The translations under genes and the position numbers were made by a program. Below are positions 51,388-59,184 of a DNA stretch of 64,000 nucleotides, piece by piece; position 1 is the stretch's first letter, and each line of letters opens with the position of its first letter. The notes beneath the pieces are model-generated. The model did not search any database and was not told the DNA's origin. It worked only from the letters and a program-made list of their open reading frames with translations. Source of the stretch: Rathayibacter rathayi (GTDB taxonomy: Bacteria; Actinomycetota; Actinomycetes; Actinomycetales; Microbacteriaceae); assembly GCF_004011095.1 (NCBI RefSeq), contig NZ_CP028129.1:186001-250000 (forward strand), read 5' to 3'.

Positions 51388-52410
51388 TCAGTGCGTGGCG
51401 TCGACGTCCGCGCCCGCGGCGACGCGGCGGCGCTCGGCGGCCTCGGCAGCCATGCGGCGGCCCTTCGGACTGACGAGGGAGGCGATCACGGTGATCGCCA
51501 GGACTCCGATGATGACTGAGAGGGAGAGGCCGGTGCCGATCTCGAAGACCTCTACGTGCTCACCATTGTTGATGAACGGCAGGTTGTTCTCGTGCAGCGC
51601 GTGCAGGATCAGCTTCACGCCGATGAAGGCGAGGATCGCGGCCAGGCCGATGCTGAGGTAGACGAGGCGGTCGAGCAGGCCGTCGATGAGGAAGTACAGC
51701 TGACGCAGGCCCAGCAGCGAGAACGCGGTCGCCGTGAAGACGAGGTACACGTCGCTGGTCAGGCCGAAGATGGCCGGCACGCTGTCGAGGGCGAACAGGA
51801 TGTCGGTTCCGCCGATCGCCGCCATGACGAGGATCATCGGCGTGAGAACCTTCTTGCCGTCGATGTGGGTGTAGAACCTGTCGCCGTCGTACTGGTCGCT
51901 GGTCTTGAACAGCCGCTTGGCCAGGCGCACCATCACGTTGTCGCCGGCCTGGTCGTCGCCCGGCTTCACCAGATTGAACGCGGTCAGCAACAGGATCAGG
52001 CCGAAGATGTAGAACACCCAGGCGAACGAATTGATCAGCGCGGCGCCGAGGAAGATGAAGCCGGTGCGGGCGATCAGTGCGAAGACGATGCCGAAGAGCA
52101 GGACCTTCTGCTGGTCGGCTCGGGGCACTGTGAAGCTCGCCATGATGATCAGGAAGACGAACAGATTATCGACCGAGAGCGCCTTCTCGGTGATGTAGCC
52201 CGCGAAGTACTCGGAGCCGGGAGTCGCGCCGCCGAGCACGAGCACGCCGAGACCGAAGAGGACGGCGATGCCGACGTAGAGCGCCGACCAGGTCGCCGAC
52301 TCCTTCAGCGTGGGCTCGTGCGCCTTGCGGACGTGGAAGAAGAAGTCGAAGAGAAGGAGCAGGACGATGAAGACGATCGTCAGGGTCCAGAGCAGGGGCG
52401 ACACGGTCAT
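51388..52410 (-). CDS. TerC-family integral membrane protein
   Basis: A 340-aa protein with about nine helices. TEKALSVDNLFVFLIIMASF and GGTDILFALDSVPAIFGLT are the two TerC signatures with their conserved acidic residues. Family members help load Mn into exported enzymes or act in tellurite stress; which applies here is unclear. The ATG at 52410 lacks a clear ribosome binding site; an upstream in-frame ATG at 52482 would add 24 polar residues. The Mn riboswitch often found before such genes is not visible. Confidence 0.8.
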   Translation of the reverse strand: MTVSPLLWTLTIVFIVLLLLFDFFFHVRKAHEPTLKESATWSALYVGIAVLFGLGVLVLGGATPGSEYFAGYITEKALSVDNLFVFLIIMASFTVPRADQQKVLLFGIVFALIARTGFIFLGAALINSFAWVFYIFGLILLLTAFNLVKPGDDQAGDNVMVRLAKRLFKTSDQYDGDRFYTHIDGKKVLTPMILVMAAIGGTDILFALDSVPAIFGLTSDVYLVFTATAFSLLGLRQLYFLIDGLLDRLVYLSIGLAAILAFIGVKLILHALHENNLPFINNGEHVEVFEIGTGLSLSVIIGVLAITVIASLVSPKGRRMAAEAAERRRVAAGADVDATH

Positions 52411-52591
52411 GAAGGGGCTGGCCTCGCTCGAGAAAGGGGTCGGGGGACGGTCGTAGGGTCGCTCATCAGGGGAACCCGTCAAGGGAAACGGTAGCGAGGC
52501 GCGGTGGCGACCAGGGTGCGCGCCGGTGGATCGTGAGTATTTTCTCAGTTCTTAGCGCGTCCCCCGCGGCCGACGCGCCAGACTGGACACC

Positions 52592-53464
52592 ATGACCGAC
52601 GCCGCTGTCGAGAGGGCCTTCGAGGACGCCTTCGGCGTCACCATCCACTACCGCTGGTGGCCGCACCCCGCGCCCCGCGCGATCGTGCAGCTCGCCCACG
52701 GCGTCGGCGAGCACTCGGGACGCTACCTCGAGCTGGCGGAGGCGCTCATCGCCGCAGGATACGCCGTCGCGGCCGACGACCACCGCGGCCACGGGCGGAC
52801 CGGGCTTCAGCAGCACTACGGCGACTCCTCCCGGCTCGGGCTGCTGGGCCCGGGCGGCCTGCGCGCGACGGAGGCGGCGATCCTCCGCCTGACCCGTCTG
52901 CTCGCCGAGGAGAGCCCCGGCGTGCCGATTGTGCTGCTCGGCCACTCCTGGGGGTCGTTGATGGCGCAGCGGATCGTCGATCACGACTCAGCCGACTACG
53001 CGGCTCTCGTGCTCAGCGGCACGGCCTACCGCCTCCCGGGCTGGATGAATGCGGGCGACCTGACGAAGCGGCACCGCGTTCCCGGCGGCCTCGGGCTCGA
53101 GTGGCTCTCGCGCGACCCGGAGGTCTGGCAGCGGTTCCACGACGACCCGCTCACCTTCACCACTCCGCTCGCGCAGCGGATCGGTCTGGTCGAGACCCTG
53201 CGGCTGGTCGGGCGCCCACAGCGTCGGTCCGCGCATCCGCTGCCGCTGCTACTGCTGGTAGGCGCCGACGACACCCTCGGCGGCGAGCGCTCGGTGCGCG
53301 CGCTCGCCCGGGCCTACCGGCGCCGCGCCGGGTACACGGATGTCTCGGTGCGCGTCTACCCGGAGGCTCGGCACGAACTCTTCCAGGAGCTGAACCGGGC
53401 GGAGGTCACGGCCGATCTGGTGGAGTGGCTGGGCGAGCGCTTCCCCGCACCGAGCGGCGCCTAG
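52592..53464 (+). CDS. Monoacylglycerol lipase-like alpha/beta hydrolase
   Basis: A 290-aa alpha/beta-fold hydrolase: oxyanion segment LAHGVGEHSGRY, nucleophile Ser in LLGHSWGS, Asp in GADDTLGG and His in EARHELFQE, the Hydrolase_4 arrangement of monoacylglycerol lipases. Its cap domain is short. CAGACT seven bases before the ATG may be its -10. The next gene starts ten bases after its stop. Confidence 0.8.
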   Translation: MTDAAVERAFEDAFGVTIHYRWWPHPAPRAIVQLAHGVGEHSGRYLELAEALIAAGYAVAADDHRGHGRTGLQQHYGDSSRLGLLGPGGLRATEAAILRLTRLLAEESPGVPIVLLGHSWGSLMAQRIVDHDSADYAALVLSGTAYRLPGWMNAGDLTKRHRVPGGLGLEWLSRDPEVWQRFHDDPLTFTTPLAQRIGLVETLRLVGRPQRRSAHPLPLLLLVGADDTLGGERSVRALARAYRRRAGYTDVSVRVYPEARHELFQELNRAEVTADLVEWLGERFPAPSGA

Positions 53465-53467
53465 GCT
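53462..53467 (+). promoter_or_regulatory. -10 element TAGGCT of the lipoate ligase-like gene
   Basis: TAGGCT ends six bases before the ATG at 53474 and overlaps the end of the hydrolase gene. A separate leaderless transcript is likely. Confidence 0.45.
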
Positions 53468-53473
53468 GGCGTC

Positions 53474-54523
53474 ATGCATGGCGAGTACAAGGTCCCCGGC
53501 GGAAAGCTCGTGGTCGTCGACCTCGACGTGGTCGACGGAAGGTTCGCCGGCTTCCGGCTGGCAGGCGACTTCTTCCTCGAGCCCGACACGGCGCTCGACG
53601 ACATCGACCGGGCGGTCATCGGGCTCCCGGCCGAGACCGACGCGAAGTCCCTCGCCGCCGCCATCCGGCAGGCGCTTCCCGCGGACGCGATCCTCCTCGG
53701 CTTCACCCCCGAGGCCGTCGCCGTCGCGATCCGGCGCTCCCTGCAACAGGCCACCAGCTGGCGCGACTACGACTGGCGGATCGTGCACGACCGGGCCGTC
53801 CCTCCGTCGACCCACCTGGCGCTCGATGAGGTGCTGACCGCCGCGGTCGGCGAGGGCCGCCGAGAGCCGACGCTGCGGATCTGGGAGTGGGACCGACCCG
53901 CCGTCGTGATCGGCAGTTTCCAGTCGCTGCGGAACGAGGTCGACCTCGACAACGCGGCGAAGTACGGCGTCGATGTGGTCCGCCGCATCTCCGGGGGCGG
54001 CGCGATGTTCATGGAGGCGGGCAGCGTCGTCACCTATTCGCTCTACGTCCCCGGCGCTCTCGTGCAGGGGCTGACCTTCGCCGACTCCTACGCCTTCCTC
54101 GACGAATGGGCGGTGAGCGCGCTGCAGTCGCTCGGGATCGACGCGGTCTACCAGCCGCTCAACGACATCACCTCGCCCTCCGGCAAGATCGGGGGAGCGG
54201 CGCAAAAGCGTCTGGGCTCCGGCGCCGTTTTGCACCATGTGACCATGAGCTACGACATCGATGCCGAGAAGATGGTGCAGGTGCTGCGAATCGGACGCGA
54301 GAAGCTGTCCGACAAGGGCATCGCCTCCGCTGTGAAGCGGGTCGACCCGTTGCGCAGCCAGACCGGGCTCAGCCGCGCCGAGATCATCGAGCGGATGAAG
54401 GAGACGTTCGTGCAGCTGCACGGCGGCGAGGCGGGCACGCTGACCGAGGAGGAGTACGCGGCGGCGGAGGAGCTGGTGCGGACGAAGTACTCCACGCCCG
54501 AGTGGCTCCGGCGCGTTCCCTGA
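53474..54523 (+). CDS. Lipoate-protein ligase A family protein with N-terminal accessory domain
   Basis: A 349-aa protein. Residues 1-85 resemble the accessory (LplB-like) domain: GEYKVPGGKLVVVDLDV and LAGDFFLEPD. The BPL/LplA catalytic domain follows (about 90-340), with RRISGGGAMF, the lipoyl-AMP site near 170, and SPSGKIGGAAQKR with the conserved Lys. In E. coli LplA the accessory domain is at the C-terminus; here the order is reversed. It should attach lipoate to dehydrogenase or GcvH proteins. Confidence 0.85.
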   Translation: MHGEYKVPGGKLVVVDLDVVDGRFAGFRLAGDFFLEPDTALDDIDRAVIGLPAETDAKSLAAAIRQALPADAILLGFTPEAVAVAIRRSLQQATSWRDYDWRIVHDRAVPPSTHLALDEVLTAAVGEGRREPTLRIWEWDRPAVVIGSFQSLRNEVDLDNAAKYGVDVVRRISGGGAMFMEAGSVVTYSLYVPGALVQGLTFADSYAFLDEWAVSALQSLGIDAVYQPLNDITSPSGKIGGAAQKRLGSGAVLHHVTMSYDIDAEKMVQVLRIGREKLSDKGIASAVKRVDPLRSQTGLSRAEIIERMKETFVQLHGGEAGTLTEEEYAAAEELVRTKYSTPEWLRRVP

Positions 54524-54581
54524 CGATGTGCGGGTCGGCGGGGGAGCGGCGGCTACCCGGCGCGACCCGCTTCGACGCGGC

Positions 54582-54866
54582 TCAGCCGGCGAGGAGTTCT
54601 TGATAGTCGGGGTGCTCGGCGATGAACTCGGCGACGAACGGGCAGGCCGGCACGATACGTCCGGCGAAGCGCTCGTGCGCGTCATCGAGAGCCGCCTCGA
54701 CGAGGGCCTCGCCGAGCCCCTCGTGGCGATGCTCCGGGGCGATCTCGGTGTGCAGGAACACCACGTCGCGGCCGCGGACGGCGTAGTCCACTACTCCGAC
54801 GTTCTCACCGTCGAGCCAGAGCGTGTAGCGGGATAAGTCCTCGTCGTGGCGCACCTCGGAGATCAT
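54582..54866 (-). CDS. Small GNAT-type N-acetyltransferase (NATD1/YjdJ family)
   Basis: A 94-aa single-domain acyl-CoA transferase: SRYTLWLDGENVGVVDY, VVFLHTEIAPEHRHEGLGEALVEAAL with the acetyl-CoA loop RHEGLG, and CPFVAEFIAEHPDY at the end, characteristic of the NATD1 group. The target is unknown. Convergent with the lipoate ligase gene. Confidence 0.85.
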   Translation of the reverse strand: MISEVRHDEDLSRYTLWLDGENVGVVDYAVRGRDVVFLHTEIAPEHRHEGLGEALVEAALDDAHERFAGRIVPACPFVAEFIAEHPDYQELLAG

Positions 54867-54962
54867 CGCGCCACTCTACGCCGGAGCGTCCCGCCGCCCC
54901 GCCGCGCGCCTGCGACGCGCGGAGCGTGTCGTCTGCCGCGCGCGCACTGGCACAATTGCCGG

Positions 54963-55835
54963 GTGCCCAGGACGATCCAGATCGCGGACGGCGTCCCGGT
55001 GTCTCGGAGCGCAGTGTTCCACGCCGATAACCTCGAGGTCCTGCCGCAGCTCGCCGGCGGGGCCTTCACTGTCGTCTACCTCGACCCTCCGTTCAACACC
55101 GGCCGGGCGCAGGTGCGGACCTCGACCACCTCCGTCCGCTCCACGACCGGCACGATTGCGGGCTTCAAGGGGCGCAGCTACGAGCGGATCCGCGGCGACC
55201 TGCTCCGCTACGACGACCACTTCGACGACTACTGGTCATTCCTCGAGCCTCGGCTGGCGGAGGCGTGGCGCCTTCTGGCCGAGGACGGCACGCTCTATCT
55301 CCACCTCGACTATCGCGAGGCGCACTATGCCAAAGTGCTGCTCGACGCGCTCTTCGGCCGCGAGTGCTTCCTGAACGAGATCATCTGGGCCTACGACTAC
55401 GGGGCGAAAGCCACGCGCCGCTGGCCGACCAAGCACGACACGATCCTCGTGTACGTGAAGGACCCGCGCGGCTACCACTTCGACTCCGCGGCCGTGGACC
55501 GCGAGCCGTACATGGCCCCCGGCCTGGTCACCCCCGAGAAGGCCGAGCGCGGCAAGCGACCGACCGATGTCTGGTGGCACACCATCGTCTCGCCGACCGG
55601 TCGCGAGAAGACCGGCTACCCGACGCAGAAGCCGGAGGGGATCCTCCGTCGCATCGTGCAGGCGTCGAGCCGGGAGGGCGACGCCGTCCTCGATTTCTTC
55701 GCCGGGTCCGGCACGACCGGGGCGGTCGCGCACTCCCTGGGCCGGCGCTTCGTCCTCGTCGACGAGCACGCCGACGCGGTCGCCGTCATGCGCCGCCGCT
55801 TCGCTACTCTCTCGCCGGCCCCCCTCTTCCTCTGA
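54963..55835 (+). CDS. Orphan DNA methyltransferase (N4/N6, beta class)
   Basis: A 290-aa methyltransferase. The catalytic motif DPPF (about 41-44) comes before a target-recognition region (about 150-230) and the AdoMet motif FFAGSGTTG (about 244). This IV-TRD-I order defines the beta class, which methylates adenine N6 or cytosine N4. No restriction enzyme gene is adjacent, so it may be a regulatory or anti-restriction enzyme. The GTG at 54963 is preceded by CACAAT six bases upstream. Confidence 0.85.
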   Translation: MPRTIQIADGVPVSRSAVFHADNLEVLPQLAGGAFTVVYLDPPFNTGRAQVRTSTTSVRSTTGTIAGFKGRSYERIRGDLLRYDDHFDDYWSFLEPRLAEAWRLLAEDGTLYLHLDYREAHYAKVLLDALFGRECFLNEIIWAYDYGAKATRRWPTKHDTILVYVKDPRGYHFDSAAVDREPYMAPGLVTPEKAERGKRPTDVWWHTIVSPTGREKTGYPTQKPEGILRRIVQASSREGDAVLDFFAGSGTTGAVAHSLGRRFVLVDEHADAVAVMRRRFATLSPAPLFL

Positions 55836-55967
55836 CGTGGGCTCGGCCCCGCCCTGCTTGCGCAGCCGCGGCGGGCAACGCTCCTCCACAGGGGCGGGAT
55901 CGGCGGATCGTCCACCGATGGTGGATCGCGGGAGCCGGGGGAGGGCCGTGAGCGTCAGAGTGGCGGC

Positions 55968-56450
55968 ATGTCCAGTACTGATCTCGGAGCTTTCACCCGG
56001 CGCGCGGCGCTCCGCGCAGGGGCGACGGATGCGCAGCTGCGCGCTCCCGCCCTGGCCAGCCCGTTCCACGGAGTGCGCACCCGCGTGATGCCGGTCACGC
56101 ATCTCGACCGAGCGCTCGCCTACCTGCCCCGGCTTCGGCCCTGGCAGCTCTTCTCCCACCTGACCGCTGCCAAAGCGTGGGGCGTGCCGCTCCCGGCGCG
56201 ACCAGAAGAGGACGATCCGAGCCACGTCGCTGCGACGAGGCCGCACCGGCCCCCGAGGACTCGGGGCGTGATCGGTCACACCCTCGCGGAGACCGACAGA
56301 GTCGAGCGGCGCGGTGTCCCGGTCACGGGAGCGGCGTCGACGTGGATCGCCCTCGCCCCGCTGCTGTCTGCGCGTGATCTGCTCGCCGCCACCGATCACC
56401 TTCTCTTCCCACCGCGAGCTGCCCTCGAGGCCAACGGCTGGCGAGCGTGA
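55968..56450 (+). CDS. Truncated AbiEi/DUF559-type protein
   Basis: A 160-aa protein with a start of the kind found in actinobacterial proteins of about 300 aa that end in a DUF559 (Vsr-like) nuclease domain: RALAYLPRLRPWQLFSHLTAAKAWGVPLP, then RGVIGHTL and RRGVPVTGAASTWIALAPLL. The nuclease half is missing. The stop is followed after 23 bases by the end of the lacI gene, so the 3' part has probably been lost. Whether the remainder still functions is unknown. Confidence 0.6.
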   Translation: MSSTDLGAFTRRAALRAGATDAQLRAPALASPFHGVRTRVMPVTHLDRALAYLPRLRPWQLFSHLTAAKAWGVPLPARPEEDDPSHVAATRPHRPPRTRGVIGHTLAETDRVERRGVPVTGAASTWIALAPLLSARDLLAATDHLLFPPRAALEANGWRA

Positions 56451-56473
56451 TGCTCCCCGCCGATCGGCAGGGC

Positions 56474-57502
56474 TCAGCTGCTCGCCCGCACCACGAGCGT
56501 CGTCGGCATCAGCGTGCGGTGCTCGACGGGAAGGCCCTCGATCCGGGCGGTCAGCAGTTCGACCATGCGGGCGCCGAGGTCGTCGGGGAGCTGGCGCACC
56601 GTGGTCAGAGCGGGCACGGCGTTCCGCGCGAAGAGGTCGTCGTCGAAGCCGACAACCGACACGTCCTCGGGGATCCGTCGTCCGGCGTCGCGCAGCGCGG
56701 CGTATGCGCCGACCGCCATCTGGTCGTTCGCGGCGAACAGGCCGTCGATGCCGGGATCACGGTCGAGGAGGCGGCGCATCGCCTCGGCGCCGCTGGCGGG
56801 CGAGAAGTCGCCCCACTCGACCAGGTCGTCGGCAAGGCCGGCGTCAGTCAGGGCGCCGCGCCAACCGATCAGGCGATCCACTCCGGGCGGCATGTCAGCG
56901 GGTCCCGCGACGGTCGCGATCCGGCGGCGGCCGCGCTCGATCAGGTGGGCTGTGGCGACGGCCGCGCCCTCGGTGTTGTCCACGTCCACAAAGTACGAAC
57001 CGCGCTCCTCCGGCGAGAGTGGCCGCCCGCCGAAGACGATCGGCAGCGTACCCGAGAGTGCCGCGTAGGAGTGGTCGCCCGAGTGGTGCGAGACCACGAG
57101 CGCACCGTCCACGTTGCCGCCGAGCAGGTAGCGCCGCGTCTTCTCGCCGTCGGTCTCGGACGCGATCAGCATCGAGAGCGTGTAGTCGGAGTCGGCCAGG
57201 CGCATCGCGGCGCCCTGCACGATCGAGGCGAAGAACGGATCCGCGAAGACGCGGGCTGTCGACTCCGGCACGATCAGCGCGATCGACTGCGTGCGCCGCG
57301 AGGCGAGCATCCGGGCGGCGTGGTTGGGCACGTAATCGAGTTCGACGATGGCCTTCTCGACGGCGGTCACGATCTCGGCCGCGACCTGCGGGGCGCCGTT
57401 CACCACCCGCGAGACCGTCGCGCGCGACACTCCGGCCCGCGCCGCGACCATCTCGAGGGTGGGGGAGCGGCCCCCGCCGCGGATGCCCGTCGTCTCGCTC
57501 AC
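56474..57502 (-). CDS. LacI-family transcriptional regulator (CebR-like)
   Basis: A 342-aa repressor. The HTH (about 14-60) has TLEMVAARAGVSRATVSRVVNGAPQVA; the periplasmic-binding-like sensor domain follows with LIVPESTARVFADPFFA and PEDVSVVGFDDDLFA. It follows the GH1 gene by three bases, and a GAGCGCTC core, as in Streptomyces CebR boxes, lies upstream of that gene (59018-59031). It probably senses cellobiose or a related beta-glucoside. Confidence 0.85.
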   Translation of the reverse strand: MSETTGIRGGGRSPTLEMVAARAGVSRATVSRVVNGAPQVAAEIVTAVEKAIVELDYVPNHAARMLASRRTQSIALIVPESTARVFADPFFASIVQGAAMRLADSDYTLSMLIASETDGEKTRRYLLGGNVDGALVVSHHSGDHSYAALSGTLPIVFGGRPLSPEERGSYFVDVDNTEGAAVATAHLIERGRRRIATVAGPADMPPGVDRLIGWRGALTDAGLADDLVEWGDFSPASGAEAMRRLLDRDPGIDGLFAANDQMAVGAYAALRDAGRRIPEDVSVVGFDDDLFARNAVPALTTVRQLPDDLGARMVELLTARIEGLPVEHRTLMPTTLVVRASS

Positions 57503-57505
57503 CGG

Positions 57506-58975
57506 TCAGCCGAGGGTCGCCGCGGCGCTGCCGCCGAGCAGACGGGAGTAGACCAGGCCCGAGTCCTTCACGATCCGCTCCTGCGTGTCGTAGTCGACGC
57601 GCACGATGCCGAAGCGCTTCTCGTAGCCCCAGGCCCACTCGTAGTTGTCCAGGAGCGACCAGACGAAGTAGCCGCGGATGTCGGCGCCCTGGTCGATCGC
57701 GTCGGCGACCTTCTCGACGTGATCGAGCACGTACTGCGTGCGGTCCACGTCGTGCACGCGGCCGTCCACGACGACGTCGTCGTAGGCGGCGCCGTTCTCC
57801 GTCACGTAGAGCGGGGGGAGGTTCTCGTACTCCAGGCCCAGGCGGGTCAGCAGGTAGCGCAGCCCGTCGGGGTTCACCTCCCAGTCCATCGCAGTGCGCG
57901 GCAGCCCGCGCGAGGGGAAGGTGATGAACTCGGAGCCGACCCAGGGGGAGCCGACCTCGCGGTCGGTCGCCTGCGCGAAGTCCTCGGCGCCGGCCGGCAG
58001 CGGGTAAGCCGAGACGTTGTCGTCGTGGTAGTGGTTCACGCCGAGGAAGTCGAGCGGGAGCGAGATCAGGTCGAGGTCGCCGTCCACGATCAGCTCGTCG
58101 AGGCCGAGCCCGGCGACATCCTCGAGCAGGTCCTCGGGGTACTCGCCGCGCAGCAGGGGGTCGAGGAAGAGGCGGTTTTGCAGTGCGTCGAAGCGGCGAG
58201 CGGCATCGAGGTCGGCCTCGTCCTCCTGGTCGTCGGGGACGGCGTTCGAGAGATTGAGCGTGATGCCGAGGTTCTGCGCGCCGAGCTGGCGCAGCGTCGA
58301 AACGGCCAGTCCGTGGGCGAGGTGCGTGTGGTGTACAGCGGCGAGGGCCTTCTGCTGCGAGATGACACCGGGAGCGTGCACGCCTGCTCCGTACGAGAGC
58401 AGGGTCGAGCAGAACGGCTCGTTGAAGGTGGTCCAGTGCTGGACCCGGTCGCCGAGGCTCTCGTAGACGGCCTCGGCGTAGTCCCGAAAGCGCTCCGCGG
58501 TGTCGCGGTTCGCCCAACCGCCGGTCTCCTCGACGGCCTGCGGGAGGTCCCAGTGGTAGAGGGTCAGCCACGGCAGGACGCCGGCGCCGAGCAGCTCGTC
58601 GACCAGGCGGGAGTAGAAGTCGAGACCCTCGAGGTTCACGGCCCGGTCGCCGGGCTTCACCCGCGACCAGCTGACCGAGAAGCGGTAGGAATCCAGCCCC
58701 AGCTCCCTCATCAGCTGCACATCAGCGGACATCCGGTGGTAGTGGTCGACCGCGACCTCGGGGGTGTCTCCCTTCGCGACTGCTCCGGGAACGCGCGAGA
58801 AAGCATCCCAGATGCTGTCCTCTTTACCGCCCTCGTGCCCAGCGCCCTCGATCTGGGCGGCGGCGGTCGCGGATCCCCAGAGGAAGCCGGCCGGCCACTC
58901 GCGAGCGGCGAGCCGGTCGGCCCGCGTGATCTGCTCCGAGTGACTCGGGGTCACGGGGGTGGGGGCGGCGCTCAT
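57506..58975 (-). CDS. GH1 beta-glucosidase
   Basis: A 489-aa family 1 glycosidase. FLWGSATAAAQIEGA is the N-terminal signature; acid/base Glu in TFNEPF (about 186), nucleophile Glu in YVTENGAAYDD (about 393), and WSLLDNYEWAWGYEKRFG at the end line the sugar site. No signal peptide, so it cleaves imported cellobiose or aryl-beta-glucosides. AAGGAG precedes the ATG. It is co-transcribed with the LacI regulator; no sugar transporter is in the locus. Confidence 0.9.
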   Translation of the reverse strand: MSAAPTPVTPSHSEQITRADRLAAREWPAGFLWGSATAAAQIEGAGHEGGKEDSIWDAFSRVPGAVAKGDTPEVAVDHYHRMSADVQLMRELGLDSYRFSVSWSRVKPGDRAVNLEGLDFYSRLVDELLGAGVLPWLTLYHWDLPQAVEETGGWANRDTAERFRDYAEAVYESLGDRVQHWTTFNEPFCSTLLSYGAGVHAPGVISQQKALAAVHHTHLAHGLAVSTLRQLGAQNLGITLNLSNAVPDDQEDEADLDAARRFDALQNRLFLDPLLRGEYPEDLLEDVAGLGLDELIVDGDLDLISLPLDFLGVNHYHDDNVSAYPLPAGAEDFAQATDREVGSPWVGSEFITFPSRGLPRTAMDWEVNPDGLRYLLTRLGLEYENLPPLYVTENGAAYDDVVVDGRVHDVDRTQYVLDHVEKVADAIDQGADIRGYFVWSLLDNYEWAWGYEKRFGIVRVDYDTQERIVKDSGLVYSRLLGGSAAATLG

Positions 58976-59003
58976 TGCGGACTCCTTCGGCAGCGGTCCG
59001 ACC

Positions 59004-59031
59004 ATCCTAGAGCCCCGATGGAGCGCTCTCT
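59004..59031 (-). promoter_or_regulatory. Promoter and CebR-like operator of the beta-glucosidase gene
   Basis: Read on the minus strand, TAGGAT (59004-59009) is a good -10. The palindromic core GAGCGCTC at 59021-59028 lies 11 bases upstream of it, over the -35 region. The core equals the centre of the Streptomyces CebR box (TGGGAGCGCTCCCA); outer bases differ. The site lies 46 bases before the GH1 start. Confidence 0.55.
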
Positions 59032-59084
59032 CGCCGTGGAACGCGAGAATCTCGGCTCGGGCGGGCGCGAGGCGCCGCCCCGAT

Positions 59085-59117
59085 GCTCGGACACCGCGGC
59101 GAGCGCGGCGTCCGAGC
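59085..59117 (-). terminator. Hairpin after the EmrB-type exporter gene
   Basis: GCTCGGAC-x-CCGCG (59085-59098) pairs with CGCGG-x-GTCCGAGC (59104-59117), 13 pairs with one mismatch and a short loop. It is between the exporter stop (59185) and the beta-glucosidase promoter. Confidence 0.55.
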
Positions 59118-59184
59118 GGTGAAGGCGGTGCCTCGGCGGGGGAGATGGTTGCGGCGCAGGAGGCGACCGGTCGGTGCCCGCTGC

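Noticed and set aside
52411..52560. Mn-sensing yybP-ykoY riboswitch before the TerC gene
   Set aside because: The conserved GGGGAGUAG and CCCGCUAC-type elements could not be found in the upstream region.
519..55835. A restriction-modification pair formed by the HsdR-N protein and the methyltransferase
   Set aside because: They lie 53 kb apart, and the methyltransferase is a beta-class type II-like enzyme rather than a type I HsdM.
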